DNA from: CAIKBL01 sp050247235
GTDB lineage: Bacteria > Pseudomonadota > Gammaproteobacteria > Ga0077536
Direction of reading: 5' to 3'
Assembly: GCA_050247235.1 (NCBI GenBank)
Contig: JBFWUN010000002.1
Coordinates: 62,001 to 126,000 of the forward strand
DNA: 64,000 nt
Shown: in pieces, positions 49,483 through 58,605 of the stretch
Position numbering within the stretch: the first letter of the stretch is position 1
Layout: each line of letters begins with the position of its first letter
Translations under genes and position numbers: made by a program
The notes under the pieces: model-generated
Databases searched by the model: none
The model's input: only the letters and a program-made list of their open reading frames with translations
What the model was told of the DNA's origin: nothing

Positions 49483-51195
49483 ATGCGCAGTCACCTGCTC
49501 TCCGGCCTCGTCCTCGGACTGCTCGTCGCGAATTTCGCGGCGGCGGACGCCACCCCCTACCCCGCTGTGACCGACGCACGGCTGCGCGCGCCGGAGCCGC
49601 GCAACTGGCTGATGTATCGTGGCACCTACGACAGCTGGGGCTACAGTGCGCTGGCGACGATCACGCCGGCGAACGTGCGGTCGCTGCAGCCGCGGTGGAC
49701 GTTCTCGACAGGCACCCTGGAGGCGCACCAGGCGCCGCCGCTGGTGAACGACGGCCGGATGTTCCTCAGCACACCGCAGAACCATGTGATCGCGCTCGAC
49801 GCGCGCACCGGCGAACAGCTGTGGCGCTACGGCCGTGAATTGCCCGAGGATCTCTTCCAGTTGCATCCCACCAATCGCGGCGTCGCGCTGTACGGCGATC
49901 GCGTCTACCTCGCGACGGTAGATGCATTCCTGGTGGCGCTCGACGCGGCAACCGGCGAGGTGGTCTGGGAACAGCAGGTCGAGGACTACCTCAACGGTTA
50001 CTACATGACGCTGGCGCCGCTGGCGGCCGACGGCAAGATCCTGGTCGGTGTGTCCGGTGGCGAATTCGGCACCCGCGGATTCATCCAGGCGTTCGACGCC
50101 GCATCGGGCAAGCCGGTGTGGAAAACCTACACGGTTCCCGGCCCGGGCGAACCGGGGCACGACACGTGGCCCGGTGAGACCTGGAAGCGCGGTGGCGTGC
50201 CGGCCTGGGTCACCGGGAGTTACGACCCGGAGGCGAAGCTCACGTACTGGGGCACGGGCAATGCGGGTCCGTGGATCGGCGAAGCGCGGCCCGGTGACAA
50301 CCTGTACGCCTCCTCCGTACTCGCGCTCGACATCGCCACCGGCAAGCTGCGCGGCTATCACCAGTACCACTGGAACGATTCGTGGGACTGGGACGAGGTG
50401 TCCGCGCCGCTCCTGATCGACATCCCGCGCGACGGGCGCACGTTGAAGGCACTGGTGCACGCCGGCCGCGACGGCTACCTGTGGGTGCTGGAGCGGAAAC
50501 CGGACGGCATCGGCTTCGTCGGCGCCCGGCCGTACGTGCGGCAGAATGTCTACACCAGCCTCGACCCGATCACCGGGCGCCCGACGTACGACGAGAACCG
50601 CATCACGCGCATCGGCAAACGCGTGGAGTACTGCCCGAGCGTGTGGGGCGGCAAGGACTGGCCGCCGGCCGCCTACAACCCGGGCACCGGATTGCTCTAC
50701 ATCCCGGCAAACGATCATCTCTGCGGCGCCATCACCGGCGAGGATGCGAAGTACCGCCCCGGCGAACTCTACCTCGGGGTTTCGCTCGCGAACCTCGAAG
50801 TGTTTCCCACTGCCGAGGCGCGCGAATCGATTGGCGAGCTCCAGGCCTGGAACGTCGCCACCGGCGAGCGTGCCTGGAGCGTGAAGTTCAAGTCGCACAA
50901 CTGGGGCCCGGTGCTCACCACAGGCGGCGGGCTCGTGTTCTCCGGCGGCACCAACGACCGGATGTTCCGCGCGTTCGATGCGAAGACCGGCGAGGTCCTG
51001 TGGCAGCAGCGCACGAACTCCGGCGTGGTCGGCGTGCCGATCGCGTTCGAAATCGACGGGCGTGAATTCATCGCCGTGCAATCGGGCTGGGGAGTCGACG
51101 CACAGCGCAAACAGGAATACCTGGACAAGGCGTTCGGCACCCGGACCGTCGTTCCGCAGGGCGGCGTGTTGTGGGTGTTCGGCCTGCCGGAGTAA
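49483..51195 (+). CDS. PQQ-dependent alcohol dehydrogenase (methanol/ethanol family)
   Basis: A 570-residue quinoprotein with signal peptide (HLLSGLVLGLLVANFAAA) and propeller repeats such as VIALDARTGEQLWRY. Candidate metal and PQQ ligands are Glu194 (GVSGGEFG), Asn260 (GTGNAG) and catalytic Asp302. A second Asp304 two residues later (SWDWDEV) is the hallmark of lanthanide-using enzymes such as XoxF. The vicinal Cys-Cys disulfide of many family members is not seen at the expected place. No dedicated cytochrome cL or moxJ gene is next to it. The substrate is probably a primary alcohol or aldehyde. Confidence 0.88.
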   Translation: MRSHLLSGLVLGLLVANFAAADATPYPAVTDARLRAPEPRNWLMYRGTYDSWGYSALATITPANVRSLQPRWTFSTGTLEAHQAPPLVNDGRMFLSTPQNHVIALDARTGEQLWRYGRELPEDLFQLHPTNRGVALYGDRVYLATVDAFLVALDAATGEVVWEQQVEDYLNGYYMTLAPLAADGKILVGVSGGEFGTRGFIQAFDAASGKPVWKTYTVPGPGEPGHDTWPGETWKRGGVPAWVTGSYDPEAKLTYWGTGNAGPWIGEARPGDNLYASSVLALDIATGKLRGYHQYHWNDSWDWDEVSAPLLIDIPRDGRTLKALVHAGRDGYLWVLERKPDGIGFVGARPYVRQNVYTSLDPITGRPTYDENRITRIGKRVEYCPSVWGGKDWPPAAYNPGTGLLYIPANDHLCGAITGEDAKYRPGELYLGVSLANLEVFPTAEARESIGELQAWNVATGERAWSVKFKSHNWGPVLTTGGGLVFSGGTNDRMFRAFDAKTGEVLWQQRTNSGVVGVPIAFEIDGREFIAVQSGWGVDAQRKQEYLDKAFGTRTVVPQGGVLWVFGLPE

Positions 51196-51228
51196 GGCTG
51201 CGTTCCACGTCGCGCGGCCTCGAAACCC

Positions 51229-51248
51229 CTGGCCGGCACGCCGGTCAG
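51229..51248. terminator. Short hairpin between convergent genes
   Basis: A 9-bp stem with one G-T pair (CTGGCCGGC with GCCGGTCAG) lies 34 bp after the PQQ dehydrogenase stop, in the 157-bp gap before the convergent TPR gene. The loop is very short and no T-tract follows, so the call is weak. Confidence 0.3.
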
Positions 51249-51352
51249 TGACACGGCGGCGAAACGCAGGGCACCAGGACAGGGATTCGGTCCGCCGACA
51301 GGTTCCACGCGGTGCGCTTTCGTCGAAACGCACCGCCCCTTCCGTGAACTGA

Positions 51353-52531
51353 TCAGCGCAGAAGCGAACGCAGCGCGACGTCCTCGAGCCCCGTCTGCGC
51401 CATCCATGCGCGGGCCTCTGCAAGCGCCGCGGTGTCGCCGGTTGCACGTGCCGCCCGGAGCAGGATCTCGAGATCGGCAGGCTCACGCTGGTCCTGCCAG
51501 TTGCGTCGCGCAAGCACGAGCGCCGCGTCCGGCCGCTGTTCAATCTCGAGCATGAAACGCGCCTCTTCGCGACGATGCGCGTCGTCACCGCGCGCCGCGG
51601 CGGCCGCAAACCGGGTTCTCAGCGCAGTCGCCCAGCGCCGTGCGTCGGCCGCATGGCCGGCTGCCTGCAGCGCGAGCACGTGGCGCAGCAGCAGGCCGTC
51701 GTTGCGACGATGGGCGCGGGTGAGGCGTACCGTCTCATCCGCCTTGCCGAGGGCGAGGAGATGATCGGCGAATACCATGAGGAGGTACTGGTCGTCGGGG
51801 GCAAGTGCGAGCGCCGCGCGGAAGTGGCCTTCCGCGGACAAGATATCTCCTTGACGGGACGCGAATTCGCCTAGCGTCGTCAGTGCCCAGGCGGCCACCG
51901 CTCCGTCCATGCCGGGACTCAGCGTGACTGCGTCCAGCAGCGTGTCGTAGGCCGCGTTCAGTCCACCCGTCATGCTCATGATCCCCGCGGCACAGAGCGC
52001 CGCCGGCAGCGTCGCCCCCGCCGCGGCAAGCGCCGTGCAATCGACATCTGCCGCCGCATAGTCACCGCGGACCGTGTGGATGGTCGCACGCTGGGTGCGC
52101 GCGTCGAGGCGTCCGGGTTCCATGCGCACCACGCGATCCAGGTCGGCAAGTGCGGCATCGAAAGCGTGTGTCCTCTGCCGAATCTGGGCCCGCAGCAGCG
52201 CGACTTCCGGCGGCGGAGCAGGCTGCGACCACCAGGGCGCGAGCGCCGACTGTGCGTAGCCCGTGTAGCGCGGGTCGCCGGTAGTCCGGCTCGTGAGCAG
52301 GTAGGCCCGCGCGAGCGTCGTCGCGGCGGGAAGATCACGCGGGTTCGCGAGCAGCGCGCGATGCTGCGCGCGCAGTTCGCGCGCGCGCAAGTCGGACAGC
52401 GACGACGGCAGCGTGTCCAGCACTTCACGATCGTTAGTCGGCCGCCACGGTGCCGCGCTCGCCGTTGTCACGATGACGAGCACCAGGCACACCCCGAGCA
52501 TGCCGGACCGGACTCCCACCCCGCGCGTCAC
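51353..52531 (-). CDS. Secreted TPR-repeat protein
   Basis: A 392-residue protein. The GTG at 52531 is chosen because it overlaps the upstream stop as GTGA and gives a signal peptide with a basic start (VRSGMLGVCLVLVIVTTASA); the ATG at 52501 is an alternative. The mature part is helical and Ala/Arg-rich, with TPR-like repeats (ALADLDRVVRMEPGRLDART, AEGHFRAALALAPDDQYLLM). It is probably a periplasmic scaffold. It is translationally coupled to the HupE/UreJ-like gene, suggesting a joint function that is unknown. Confidence 0.75.
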   Translation of the reverse strand: MTRGVGVRSGMLGVCLVLVIVTTASAAPWRPTNDREVLDTLPSSLSDLRARELRAQHRALLANPRDLPAATTLARAYLLTSRTTGDPRYTGYAQSALAPWWSQPAPPPEVALLRAQIRQRTHAFDAALADLDRVVRMEPGRLDARTQRATIHTVRGDYAAADVDCTALAAAGATLPAALCAAGIMSMTGGLNAAYDTLLDAVTLSPGMDGAVAAWALTTLGEFASRQGDILSAEGHFRAALALAPDDQYLLMVFADHLLALGKADETVRLTRAHRRNDGLLLRHVLALQAAGHAADARRWATALRTRFAAAAARGDDAHRREEARFMLEIEQRPDAALVLARRNWQDQREPADLEILLRAARATGDTAALAEARAWMAQTGLEDVALRSLLR

Positions 52532-53673
52532 CACGTCACCTCGAGCGCACGCTCGCCGAACCACGCCAGCGCGAGCACGACAGTTGCAAGCGAGCCCACA
52601 CGCAGCACGATCCGCCGGTAGAACGGCTGCGTGCGCAGGTGCCAGACCATGCCCACGAACAACGCCACGACCAGCAGCTGCCCGGCTTCGATCCCGAGAT
52701 TGAACGCCCCCAGCGCGAGCGCGCGCGAACCCGCTTCCAGGCCAAGATCGCCGAGAACGGCTGCGAACCCGCAGCCATGCAACAGCCCGAACGCGCCCGC
52801 GATCTGCCAGCGCCAGGCGTGCAGGCGCGGGCGCAGGTTGTGGGCGGCCGCCAGCGCGACGGACGCCGCGATCGCGGGTTCGACGATCCGCGCGGGCAAT
52901 TCCAGCACCCCGGCGGTTGCGAGCGCCAACGTGACCGAGTGGGCCACCGTGAACGCGGTGACGATGCGGGCGACGTCGAGCAGGCTGCCGCGGAGCGAAC
53001 GCGCGGCCTGCCAGCCACCGGCGCCGCGTTCCAGCACACAGGGCAGCAGCAGCGCAACGAGGAACAGCATGTGATCGAATCCCGTCCACATGTGGTGCAC
53101 GCCGAGGCGGAAGTACTGCGTAAACGTCTCGCGCCATCCGCCGCTGCCGACCCCAACGTCCAGACGCACTGTCGGCGCGTCGGCCGCCAGCACCGCGGTG
53201 CGCGTGCCGGCAGCGGTGTGCGCGCGCAGCAGCCCTTTGTGCTGGGGATCGAGGTCGAAGAACAGGCGGTAGTCGAGTGCCAGCGGGTGCGGCGAATGCG
53301 CGCACCCCAGCACGAAGTCGAGCACGGCGTAGGCGCCATCACTGTGTCGCTCGATCAGCAGGTCGCGCGGCGCGAGCGGGCAGGCGCCGTCCCATGCAAG
53401 GACAAGCCGATCCGTCGCGTACTGCCGGATCTCGGCCTCGCGCATGCGTACCTCGCGCCACGTGAGCCGGAGGTCCTGATCGAGATCGAGACCAAGCGCA
53501 TAGTCCAGGTCGCGCAGCGCGATGTCCCAGCGCAGGGTCGGGGCAGGCGGGCGCAGATCGAGCACGAGATAACTGTCGCTCGGCTTGTGGGCGGCGGCCG
53601 CACCGGCAGCCATCAGCAGCAGCACCGCGAGCGCGGTCCGCAGAATCGGGGCAACGGGTTGGGGGAAAGTCAT
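52528..53673 (-). CDS. HupE/UreJ-type membrane protein
   Basis: A 381-residue protein. A signal peptide is followed by a periplasmic domain of about 170 residues, opening HKPSDSYLVLDLRPPAPTLRW. About six or seven helices follow, with the HupE/UreJ-like segments FRLGVHHMWTGFDHMLFLVA, VTAFTVAHSVTLALA and FGLLHGCGFAAVL. The His residues in HHMWTGFDH and AHS suggest metal binding. Relatives are proposed nickel or cobalt transporters, but this long two-part form is less well defined and no urease or hydrogenase genes are present. Confidence 0.8.
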   Translation of the reverse strand: MTFPQPVAPILRTALAVLLLMAAGAAAAHKPSDSYLVLDLRPPAPTLRWDIALRDLDYALGLDLDQDLRLTWREVRMREAEIRQYATDRLVLAWDGACPLAPRDLLIERHSDGAYAVLDFVLGCAHSPHPLALDYRLFFDLDPQHKGLLRAHTAAGTRTAVLAADAPTVRLDVGVGSGGWRETFTQYFRLGVHHMWTGFDHMLFLVALLLPCVLERGAGGWQAARSLRGSLLDVARIVTAFTVAHSVTLALATAGVLELPARIVEPAIAASVALAAAHNLRPRLHAWRWQIAGAFGLLHGCGFAAVLGDLGLEAGSRALALGAFNLGIEAGQLLVVALFVGMVWHLRTQPFYRRIVLRVGSLATVVLALAWFGERALEVTW

Positions 53674-53728
53674 GTCGACAACCCGCGCCGGCGTGGGATC
53701 CGTCCCACCCCGGCGCGATGGTCAGGGC

Positions 53729-55360
53729 TCAGTTGACCGGGCAGTCCACGGGTGCGAACGGCGGCATCACGGCGGCACAGCCGGCTTCACCGGCATCGAT
53801 GTGCCGGCTGTTGCGGCCGTCGTGCGCGAAGGCCACGTACGGGAACGACTCCTGGTAGGGTTTGTCGTTGGTATTCGTGCCGTCGCCGATGCGGCTGTTC
53901 GGGAATCCGTTGAACGGCGCGCCCGCGAGCAGGCCGAGCACCGCCCGCGCTGCGATATCGGTCACGTCATCCGAGACGCGACGGCCATTCGGATAGCCCG
54001 CGCTGTCGCCAGCGATGAATCCCAGGCGCTTGCGTGCGCCCACGGGGGTGGGCGCGATGCCGGTGTTCAGCCGCAGCAGGTCGGCGACGGGTCCCGCCTG
54101 CGCATCAGAACAACCGGGACAGATGGGCGCCTTGTACACGACGAGCGGCAGCAGATCCGTGCGCGGCGGCGGTGGGATCGGCACGGCGCCGCCGTACGCG
54201 GCGTTGAGCACGCGTGCGAGCAGCGGATCGAGCGCATAGGACGCGAACTGGGCGTCATTCTTCGGCTCGCTCATGCTGAACTTGTCCTTGTCGCCGGTCC
54301 CGATGATGAGCTCGTTGAAGAGCGGATTGCCCATCCGCTGGATCGACGTGAAAGTTGTCGACAGCGACGGCGCGCCGCCCGGGGTCGGCGGCTGGATCTT
54401 GATCCGCGGCCGCGACGTCGTCGCGTAGGTGCCAATCACCGCCTGGGGCTCCCCCGCGGCGTGGAGCCGCCCGTCACGGGTCAGCATCGTGATCGGCAGT
54501 TCGACCGCGATCGAGTTCACGTTGAAGCCCGCCACGCTGTCGTGCGCGAAGTTCGCGTCGTCAACGGCATCCTGCGCATCGCTCAGTACGGCCGGGATCC
54601 CGGCCCCGCTCGCGCCGGTGCGGAAGTTCAATGAATCGAACGCGGCGCCGAGATCGATGTAGAACGGATCGTCGACAGTGCCCGCGAACACCCGCACTCC
54701 CGATCCCAGGCCGTAGATCCCCTGGCGGGCGAGTGCCGGGTAGTCCGGCATCGTGCGCGGCCCGACGTTCGATGGCACCGCGAACAGTTTGCGGCTGCCG
54801 CTGTCGAGCACCGTCGTAAAGGTGCTGCCTGACTTGCGCAGTACCTGCACCCGGTAACTCTGGCGCAGGCTGAGTCCCGTCGAACCGGGACCGTCCAGCG
54901 CGGTGATCGCCGGGGGCACGATCGGCGTGCCGGGCGCGATCGGGGGCGGCGAATTGGCCGGCGCCGCGATTCCGCCGCCCGCGCCGACGAAACCGGTGAA
55001 CACGCCAGGCAGCCGGATCTCCGGCTTGGCGAACGTCACCCGCACGAGCACGTCCTCCACGGCGTCGAAGTTGTTGTCCACCTTCATCTCGTAGCGGATC
55101 TCGTGATCGAACGGGAAGTAGTTCGGTCCGTTCGACGGCTGCAGCAACGGATCGACGTTCAGGATCATCGTGACCTTGGTCGGATCGTCGTAGCTGACGA
55201 ACGCGTACCAGTCCGTGATATCGGCCTTGGTGTCGATGGCGGTGAGCGGTGCTTCACGGTGGTTGGCGGCCTGCGCAACGGTGGGCACGCCACCGGTGAC
55301 ACACGCGGCGAGTGCGAACGAAATCGCCCGCCGCCGGAACTCAGCTGGATATCGGGTCAT
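53729..55360 (-). CDS. DUF4331 secreted protein
   Basis: A 543-residue protein with signal peptide (AISFALAACVTGGVPTVAQA). The mature protein opens NHREAPLTAIDTKADITDWY, the DUF4331 hallmark, then FVSYDDPTKVTMILNVDPLL. Further family-like parts are YGLGSGVRVFAGTVDDPFYI, VNSIAVELPITML and the C-terminal GYPNGRRVSDDVTDIAARAV. AGGAG precedes the ATG. The function of the family is unknown. It lies between the PEP-CTERM gene (24 bp) and the HupE/UreJ-like gene (55 bp), so the four minus-strand genes look like one unit. Confidence 0.9.
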   Translation of the reverse strand: MTRYPAEFRRRAISFALAACVTGGVPTVAQAANHREAPLTAIDTKADITDWYAFVSYDDPTKVTMILNVDPLLQPSNGPNYFPFDHEIRYEMKVDNNFDAVEDVLVRVTFAKPEIRLPGVFTGFVGAGGGIAAPANSPPPIAPGTPIVPPAITALDGPGSTGLSLRQSYRVQVLRKSGSTFTTVLDSGSRKLFAVPSNVGPRTMPDYPALARQGIYGLGSGVRVFAGTVDDPFYIDLGAAFDSLNFRTGASGAGIPAVLSDAQDAVDDANFAHDSVAGFNVNSIAVELPITMLTRDGRLHAAGEPQAVIGTYATTSRPRIKIQPPTPGGAPSLSTTFTSIQRMGNPLFNELIIGTGDKDKFSMSEPKNDAQFASYALDPLLARVLNAAYGGAVPIPPPPRTDLLPLVVYKAPICPGCSDAQAGPVADLLRLNTGIAPTPVGARKRLGFIAGDSAGYPNGRRVSDDVTDIAARAVLGLLAGAPFNGFPNSRIGDGTNTNDKPYQESFPYVAFAHDGRNSRHIDAGEAGCAAVMPPFAPVDCPVN

Positions 55361-55384
55361 GGGAGTCTCCTGGAATGAAGTCAG

Positions 55385-56002
55385 TCATCGGACGAAAGAA
55401 AGCCGGGACGCCGCGCGACAACGATGCCGGGCGGCGAACGCCGCGAGGCCCGTCAGCACCAGGCCCAGGCTCGCCGGTTCGGGCACGGTGACGATGCCCG
55501 CCGCACCTCGGACCGCGCCGCGCGCGACATCGACGACGAACAGCGCATCCTGGTATGGCACCGGGTCGCTCGGGGCATCGAGCTCGGTGTCGAACAGCGC
55601 GAAGCCGCCGTCGTCGAGGAGCTCACCGAGAATGCGATCGGACACCGCGCCCGCCAGTGCTTCGAAAGCCTGCGTGAACGCGAGGTCGAACGAGATGAAC
55701 GTGCCGAGGGTCAGCGACTGCAGGAACTCGCCCAGGCCGATCGCGTCATCGAGCGTGACGGGGGGCAGGTCGGCGCAGCCGAGCAGGCACGTGCGTTCGC
55801 CCAGAACGCCGTCAGTGACGAGATTCGAAACGACCGCCTGGTTGTTCGCCGCGAAGTCACCGTCGACGAGCGTGATGCTCAATGTCGCGGACACGCCCAG
55901 GCGGCTGGCGGTGTCGATCGTGATCGGGATGGCCGAGACGGGGGCGGCGCTGGCGAGCAGCAGGCCACCCGCGAGTACGGGGGCTAAGGTGTGTGAAGAC
56001 AT
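55385..56002 (-). CDS. PEP-CTERM sorted surface protein
   Basis: A 205-residue protein with signal peptide (LAPVLAGGLLLASAAPVSA) and a C-terminal sorting tail: PEP at 174-176 (VPEPASLGLVLTGLAAFAAR), a hydrophobic helix and Arg residues. The body is acidic and strand-rich (PITIDTASRLGVSATLSITL), with a Cys pair in ERTCLLGCADLP. Such proteins are processed by an exosortase (EpsH/XrtA) and often linked to exopolysaccharide; none is in this window. GAGGAGAGGAAC precedes the ATG. It is divergent from the ECF sigma gene. Confidence 0.85.
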   Translation of the reverse strand: MSSHTLAPVLAGGLLLASAAPVSAIPITIDTASRLGVSATLSITLVDGDFAANNQAVVSNLVTDGVLGERTCLLGCADLPPVTLDDAIGLGEFLQSLTLGTFISFDLAFTQAFEALAGAVSDRILGELLDDGGFALFDTELDAPSDPVPYQDALFVVDVARGAVRGAAGIVTVPEPASLGLVLTGLAAFAARHRCRAASRLSFVR

Positions 56003-56221
56003 GTTCCTCTCCTCGGGTGACGCGGGATTGTCCGGCCGTTCGTCGCCGCGTGCCGGCGATACGCAGGCCTCTCAATCCCCCTACGCGGCATCTCCGCTTC
56101 TGGATGCGCATCCGACGCAAGACCGCGTGCGTATACCGGGGGACGACGGAGTGGAATATCGCGGCGGCAACCGGCAGGTCTCGCCTATACTTGGGGCCCC
56201 CTCAGCCCCGGCGCCCGGCGC

Positions 56222-56782
56222 GTGAACGTCAAGGAAGACCCGTCGTCATACGAGGCCCTCGTCCGCGCGATGGCGCGCGGGGAACACGCGGCCCTGGGGA
56301 CGTTCTATGACCGGACGCTTGGCCAGGCCCACGCGGTGGCGGTGCGCATCGTGCAGGACCGCGACGCGGCCGAGGATGTGCTGGCGGAGACGTACCTGCA
56401 GATCTGGCGGGACGCGGCGCGCTACGATCCGGCCCGCGGCAATCCGCTCGCGTGGCTGCTCACGATCTGTCGCTCGCGTGCGCTGGATGCACTGCGGCGG
56501 CAGGGGCCGCTGGAGACTCGGGATCCCGTTGCCCTCACGGAGTCGATGGTGGACTCTGCGGCGGATACGGCCGATATCGTGACGGCGATACAGGAAGGCT
56601 CGCGGGTACGCGCGGCGCTGGCAGCGCTGCCGGAGGTCGCACGGCAGCTGCTGACCCTCGCGTTCTTTCGGGGACTGTCGCACCAGGAGATCGCGGCCCA
56701 CACGGGGCTGCCGCTCGGCACCGTGAAGAGCCACCTGCGCAAGGCCCAGGAAGCTTTGCGCGAACGCTTGGAGATTTCGTGA
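56222..56782 (+). CDS. ECF-type RNA polymerase sigma factor
   Basis: A 186-residue sigma-70 family protein from a GTG start. Region 2 (AEDVLAETYLQIWRDAARYD, then LLTICRSRALDALRR) melts and reads the -10 element. Region 4 (LSHQEIAAHTGLPLGTVKSH) reads the -35 element. It is followed 37 bp later by a ChrR-like cupin, the usual partner arrangement for group IV sigma factors. The 219-bp gap to the divergent PEP-CTERM gene is the obvious candidate for a regulated promoter. Confidence 0.92.
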   Translation: MNVKEDPSSYEALVRAMARGEHAALGTFYDRTLGQAHAVAVRIVQDRDAAEDVLAETYLQIWRDAARYDPARGNPLAWLLTICRSRALDALRRQGPLETRDPVALTESMVDSAADTADIVTAIQEGSRVRAALAALPEVARQLLTLAFFRGLSHQEIAAHTGLPLGTVKSHLRKAQEALRERLEIS

Positions 56783-56819
56783 AAACGACCCGTTTCCCGC
56801 TGCGCAGAGGCGCCAGGCC

Positions 56820-57353
56820 GTGACCGCACGGAAGCCCGGCCCGGAAGCGCCACTCGACCCCGCGGTGGCGGCGACACTCGCCGCCGCGCTGGACCCCACG
56901 ACGCCGGAGCCCGCGCGCGCGCGCGCGCTGCGCGAACGCATTCTGAGCGCCGCATCCGCACCGGAGGGCACTACGGACGCCACGGGGCTCGCGTTCGTCG
57001 GGACGTTGGAACGGCGCTGGGAGAAGCGCCGGTTGGGGGTGGAGTTCTGTCTGCTGCACGAAGATGAGCACAGCCGGTCCTTCCTGTTGAGACTGGCGCC
57101 GGGCGGCGTACTGCCGGCGCACCGGCACGACATGGACGAGGAAAGCCTGCTGCTGGAGGGCGACGCCTGGCTGGGTGATATCCGCTACCTGACGGCGGGC
57201 GACTACCACTTCGTGCCGCGCGGCACACCGCACCCCGACCTGCGCTCGCCGAACGGCTGCATCGCCTTCGTAAGGGGAGAGCGTCGCTTCAAGCCGCGTA
57301 TCACCGGCAGCCTGATCGCGCGCCTTGCGCGCAGCCTGCTGAGTCGCGACTGA
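56820..57353 (+). CDS. ChrR-like cupin, likely anti-sigma partner
   Basis: A 177-residue protein from a GTG start. The C-terminal cupin has metal-ligand candidates in LPAHRHDMDEESLLLEG and GDYHFVPRGTPHPDL. The N-terminal part is short and lacks a clear zinc-binding anti-sigma HxxxCxxC motif, so it is not a full ChrR. Its position right after the sigma gene suggests it senses a signal, for example oxidants, and controls the sigma factor. The anti-sigma role is inferred from context. Confidence 0.75.
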   Translation: MTARKPGPEAPLDPAVAATLAAALDPTTPEPARARALRERILSAASAPEGTTDATGLAFVGTLERRWEKRRLGVEFCLLHEDEHSRSFLLRLAPGGVLPAHRHDMDEESLLLEGDAWLGDIRYLTAGDYHFVPRGTPHPDLRSPNGCIAFVRGERRFKPRITGSLIARLARSLLSRD

Positions 57354-57377
57354 GGGCCATCACACGCGCGTCGCCGG

Positions 57378-57400
57378 GCGCCGGGTTTGCCGCCCGGCGC
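57378..57400. terminator. Hairpin between convergent cupin and CoA-transferase genes
   Basis: A perfect 8-bp stem (GCGCCGGG with CCCGGCGC, loop TTTGCCG) sits in the 58-bp gap between two convergent stops. It is a likely bidirectional terminator, though no clear T-tract follows on either strand. Confidence 0.5.
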
Positions 57401-57411
57401 GATACCCCTTC

Positions 57412-58605
57412 TCAGACCACGCCTTGAGCGCGCAGGGTGGCGATCGCGTCGGCGTCGTAGCCGAGTTCGGCGAGGATCAGATCCGTGTGCTCGCCCAGCA
57501 GCGGCGCCCGTGTCGCGGGGCGTGCCGGCGTCTCGGACAGCGTGAACGGCGTGCGGGCAATCGGCGGCGCCGCCGGAAGTCCGGGAAACTCGCAGGGCTG
57601 AAGAATGCCGGTCGCGCGGATGTGCCGATCATCGAGTGCCTGCTGCGGAGAGTGCACGGGGGCCGCCGGCACCTGGGCCTTCTCTAGCGCAGTAAGCGCG
57701 TCATCGGTGGACAAAGCCTGCGTCCACACGCTCATCCGCGCGGACAGAATCTCGCCGTGGCTCCCGCGTGCTTCATCGTCGCGGAAGCGCGGATCCGTGA
57801 TCCACCCCTCCTCCCCGATCATCCGCGCGATCCGACGGAACATCGGGTTGCCGACGCACGACACCATGATCCAGCCGTCGCGCGTGCGGTAGAGATCCGA
57901 CGGACCGGACGTGAGGCCCGTGTTGTGCCTGGGCACACGATCCGGTTTCGCGACCGCCTGTTCGATCAGGGTCGCGTTACCGAACGCGAGCGCAGTGTGC
58001 AGCAGCGCGGTTTCCACACGCTGGCCGGTGCCGAATTTTTCGCGCGCCATCAGCGCCGCAAGCGCGCCGAGCGCAGACATCGTCGCGGTGCCAAAGTCCA
58101 CCCACGGCACCGCCGCACGGTACGGCTGTTCCGGCGTGCCGGTCATGTAGGTCGAGCCGCACATCGCCTGGCCGATGCCGTCAAACCCGTGCCGGTGACT
58201 CCAGGGTCCACCGTCCGCAAAGGCCGTGGTCGTGCACAGGATGATGTCCGGTTTCACCGCGCGCAGGCTGTCGAGATCGAGTTCGAGATGCCGGAGCACG
58301 TCCGGCGGCAGGTTCGCGATCACCACGTCCGCGGTCGCTACCAGCTGCTTCACGATCACGCGGCCCGCCGTGCTCGCCGGATCGAGCGTGATGCCGCGCT
58401 TGTTGCGGTTCATCGCGACGTACAGCGCGCCGGCCTGGCCTTCCGCGAGCGGCTGCAGTCCGCGATCCTCGCCGCCCTCGCGGCGTTCGATGCGGATGAC
58501 GTCGGCGCCAAGATCAGCGAGCAGCGCCGCGCAGTAGGGTCCGGCGATGTAGCGCCCGAAATCGAGGACGCGGATGCCATCCAGCAGCAGAGGAGTGTCG
58601 TTCAT
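57412..58605 (-). CDS. CaiB/BaiF (class III) CoA-transferase
   Basis: A 397-residue protein. It opens LLLDGIRVLDFGRYIAGPYC, then LADLGADVIRIERREGGEDR, typical of formyl-CoA-transferase relatives. The catalytic Asp is probably in PWVDFGTATMSALG. It moves CoA between carboxylic acids; the acid is unknown, though carnitine, bile acid, oxalate or aromatic acid relatives exist. It stands alone, divergent from nhaB. Confidence 0.9.
   Translation of the reverse strand: MNDTPLLLDGIRVLDFGRYIAGPYCAALLADLGADVIRIERREGGEDRGLQPLAEGQAGALYVAMNRNKRGITLDPASTAGRVIVKQLVATADVVIANLPPDVLRHLELDLDSLRAVKPDIILCTTTAFADGGPWSHRHGFDGIGQAMCGSTYMTGTPEQPYRAAVPWVDFGTATMSALGALAALMAREKFGTGQRVETALLHTALAFGNATLIEQAVAKPDRVPRHNTGLTSGPSDLYRTRDGWIMVSCVGNPMFRRIARMIGEEGWITDPRFRDDEARGSHGEILSARMSVWTQALSTDDALTALEKAQVPAAPVHSPQQALDDRHIRATGILQPCEFPGLPAAPPIARTPFTLSETPARPATRAPLLGEHTDLILAELGYDADAIATLRAQGVV

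Noticed and set aside
48808..51609. A 933-residue open frame on the minus strand opposite the Rieske and PQQ dehydrogenase genes
   Set aside because: It covers two well-supported plus-strand genes, has low-complexity Arg-rich composition and shows no motif.
53729..56002. Urease or hydrogenase accessory locus suggested by the HupE/UreJ-like gene
   Set aside because: No urease, hydrogenase or nickel chaperone gene is present in the window.
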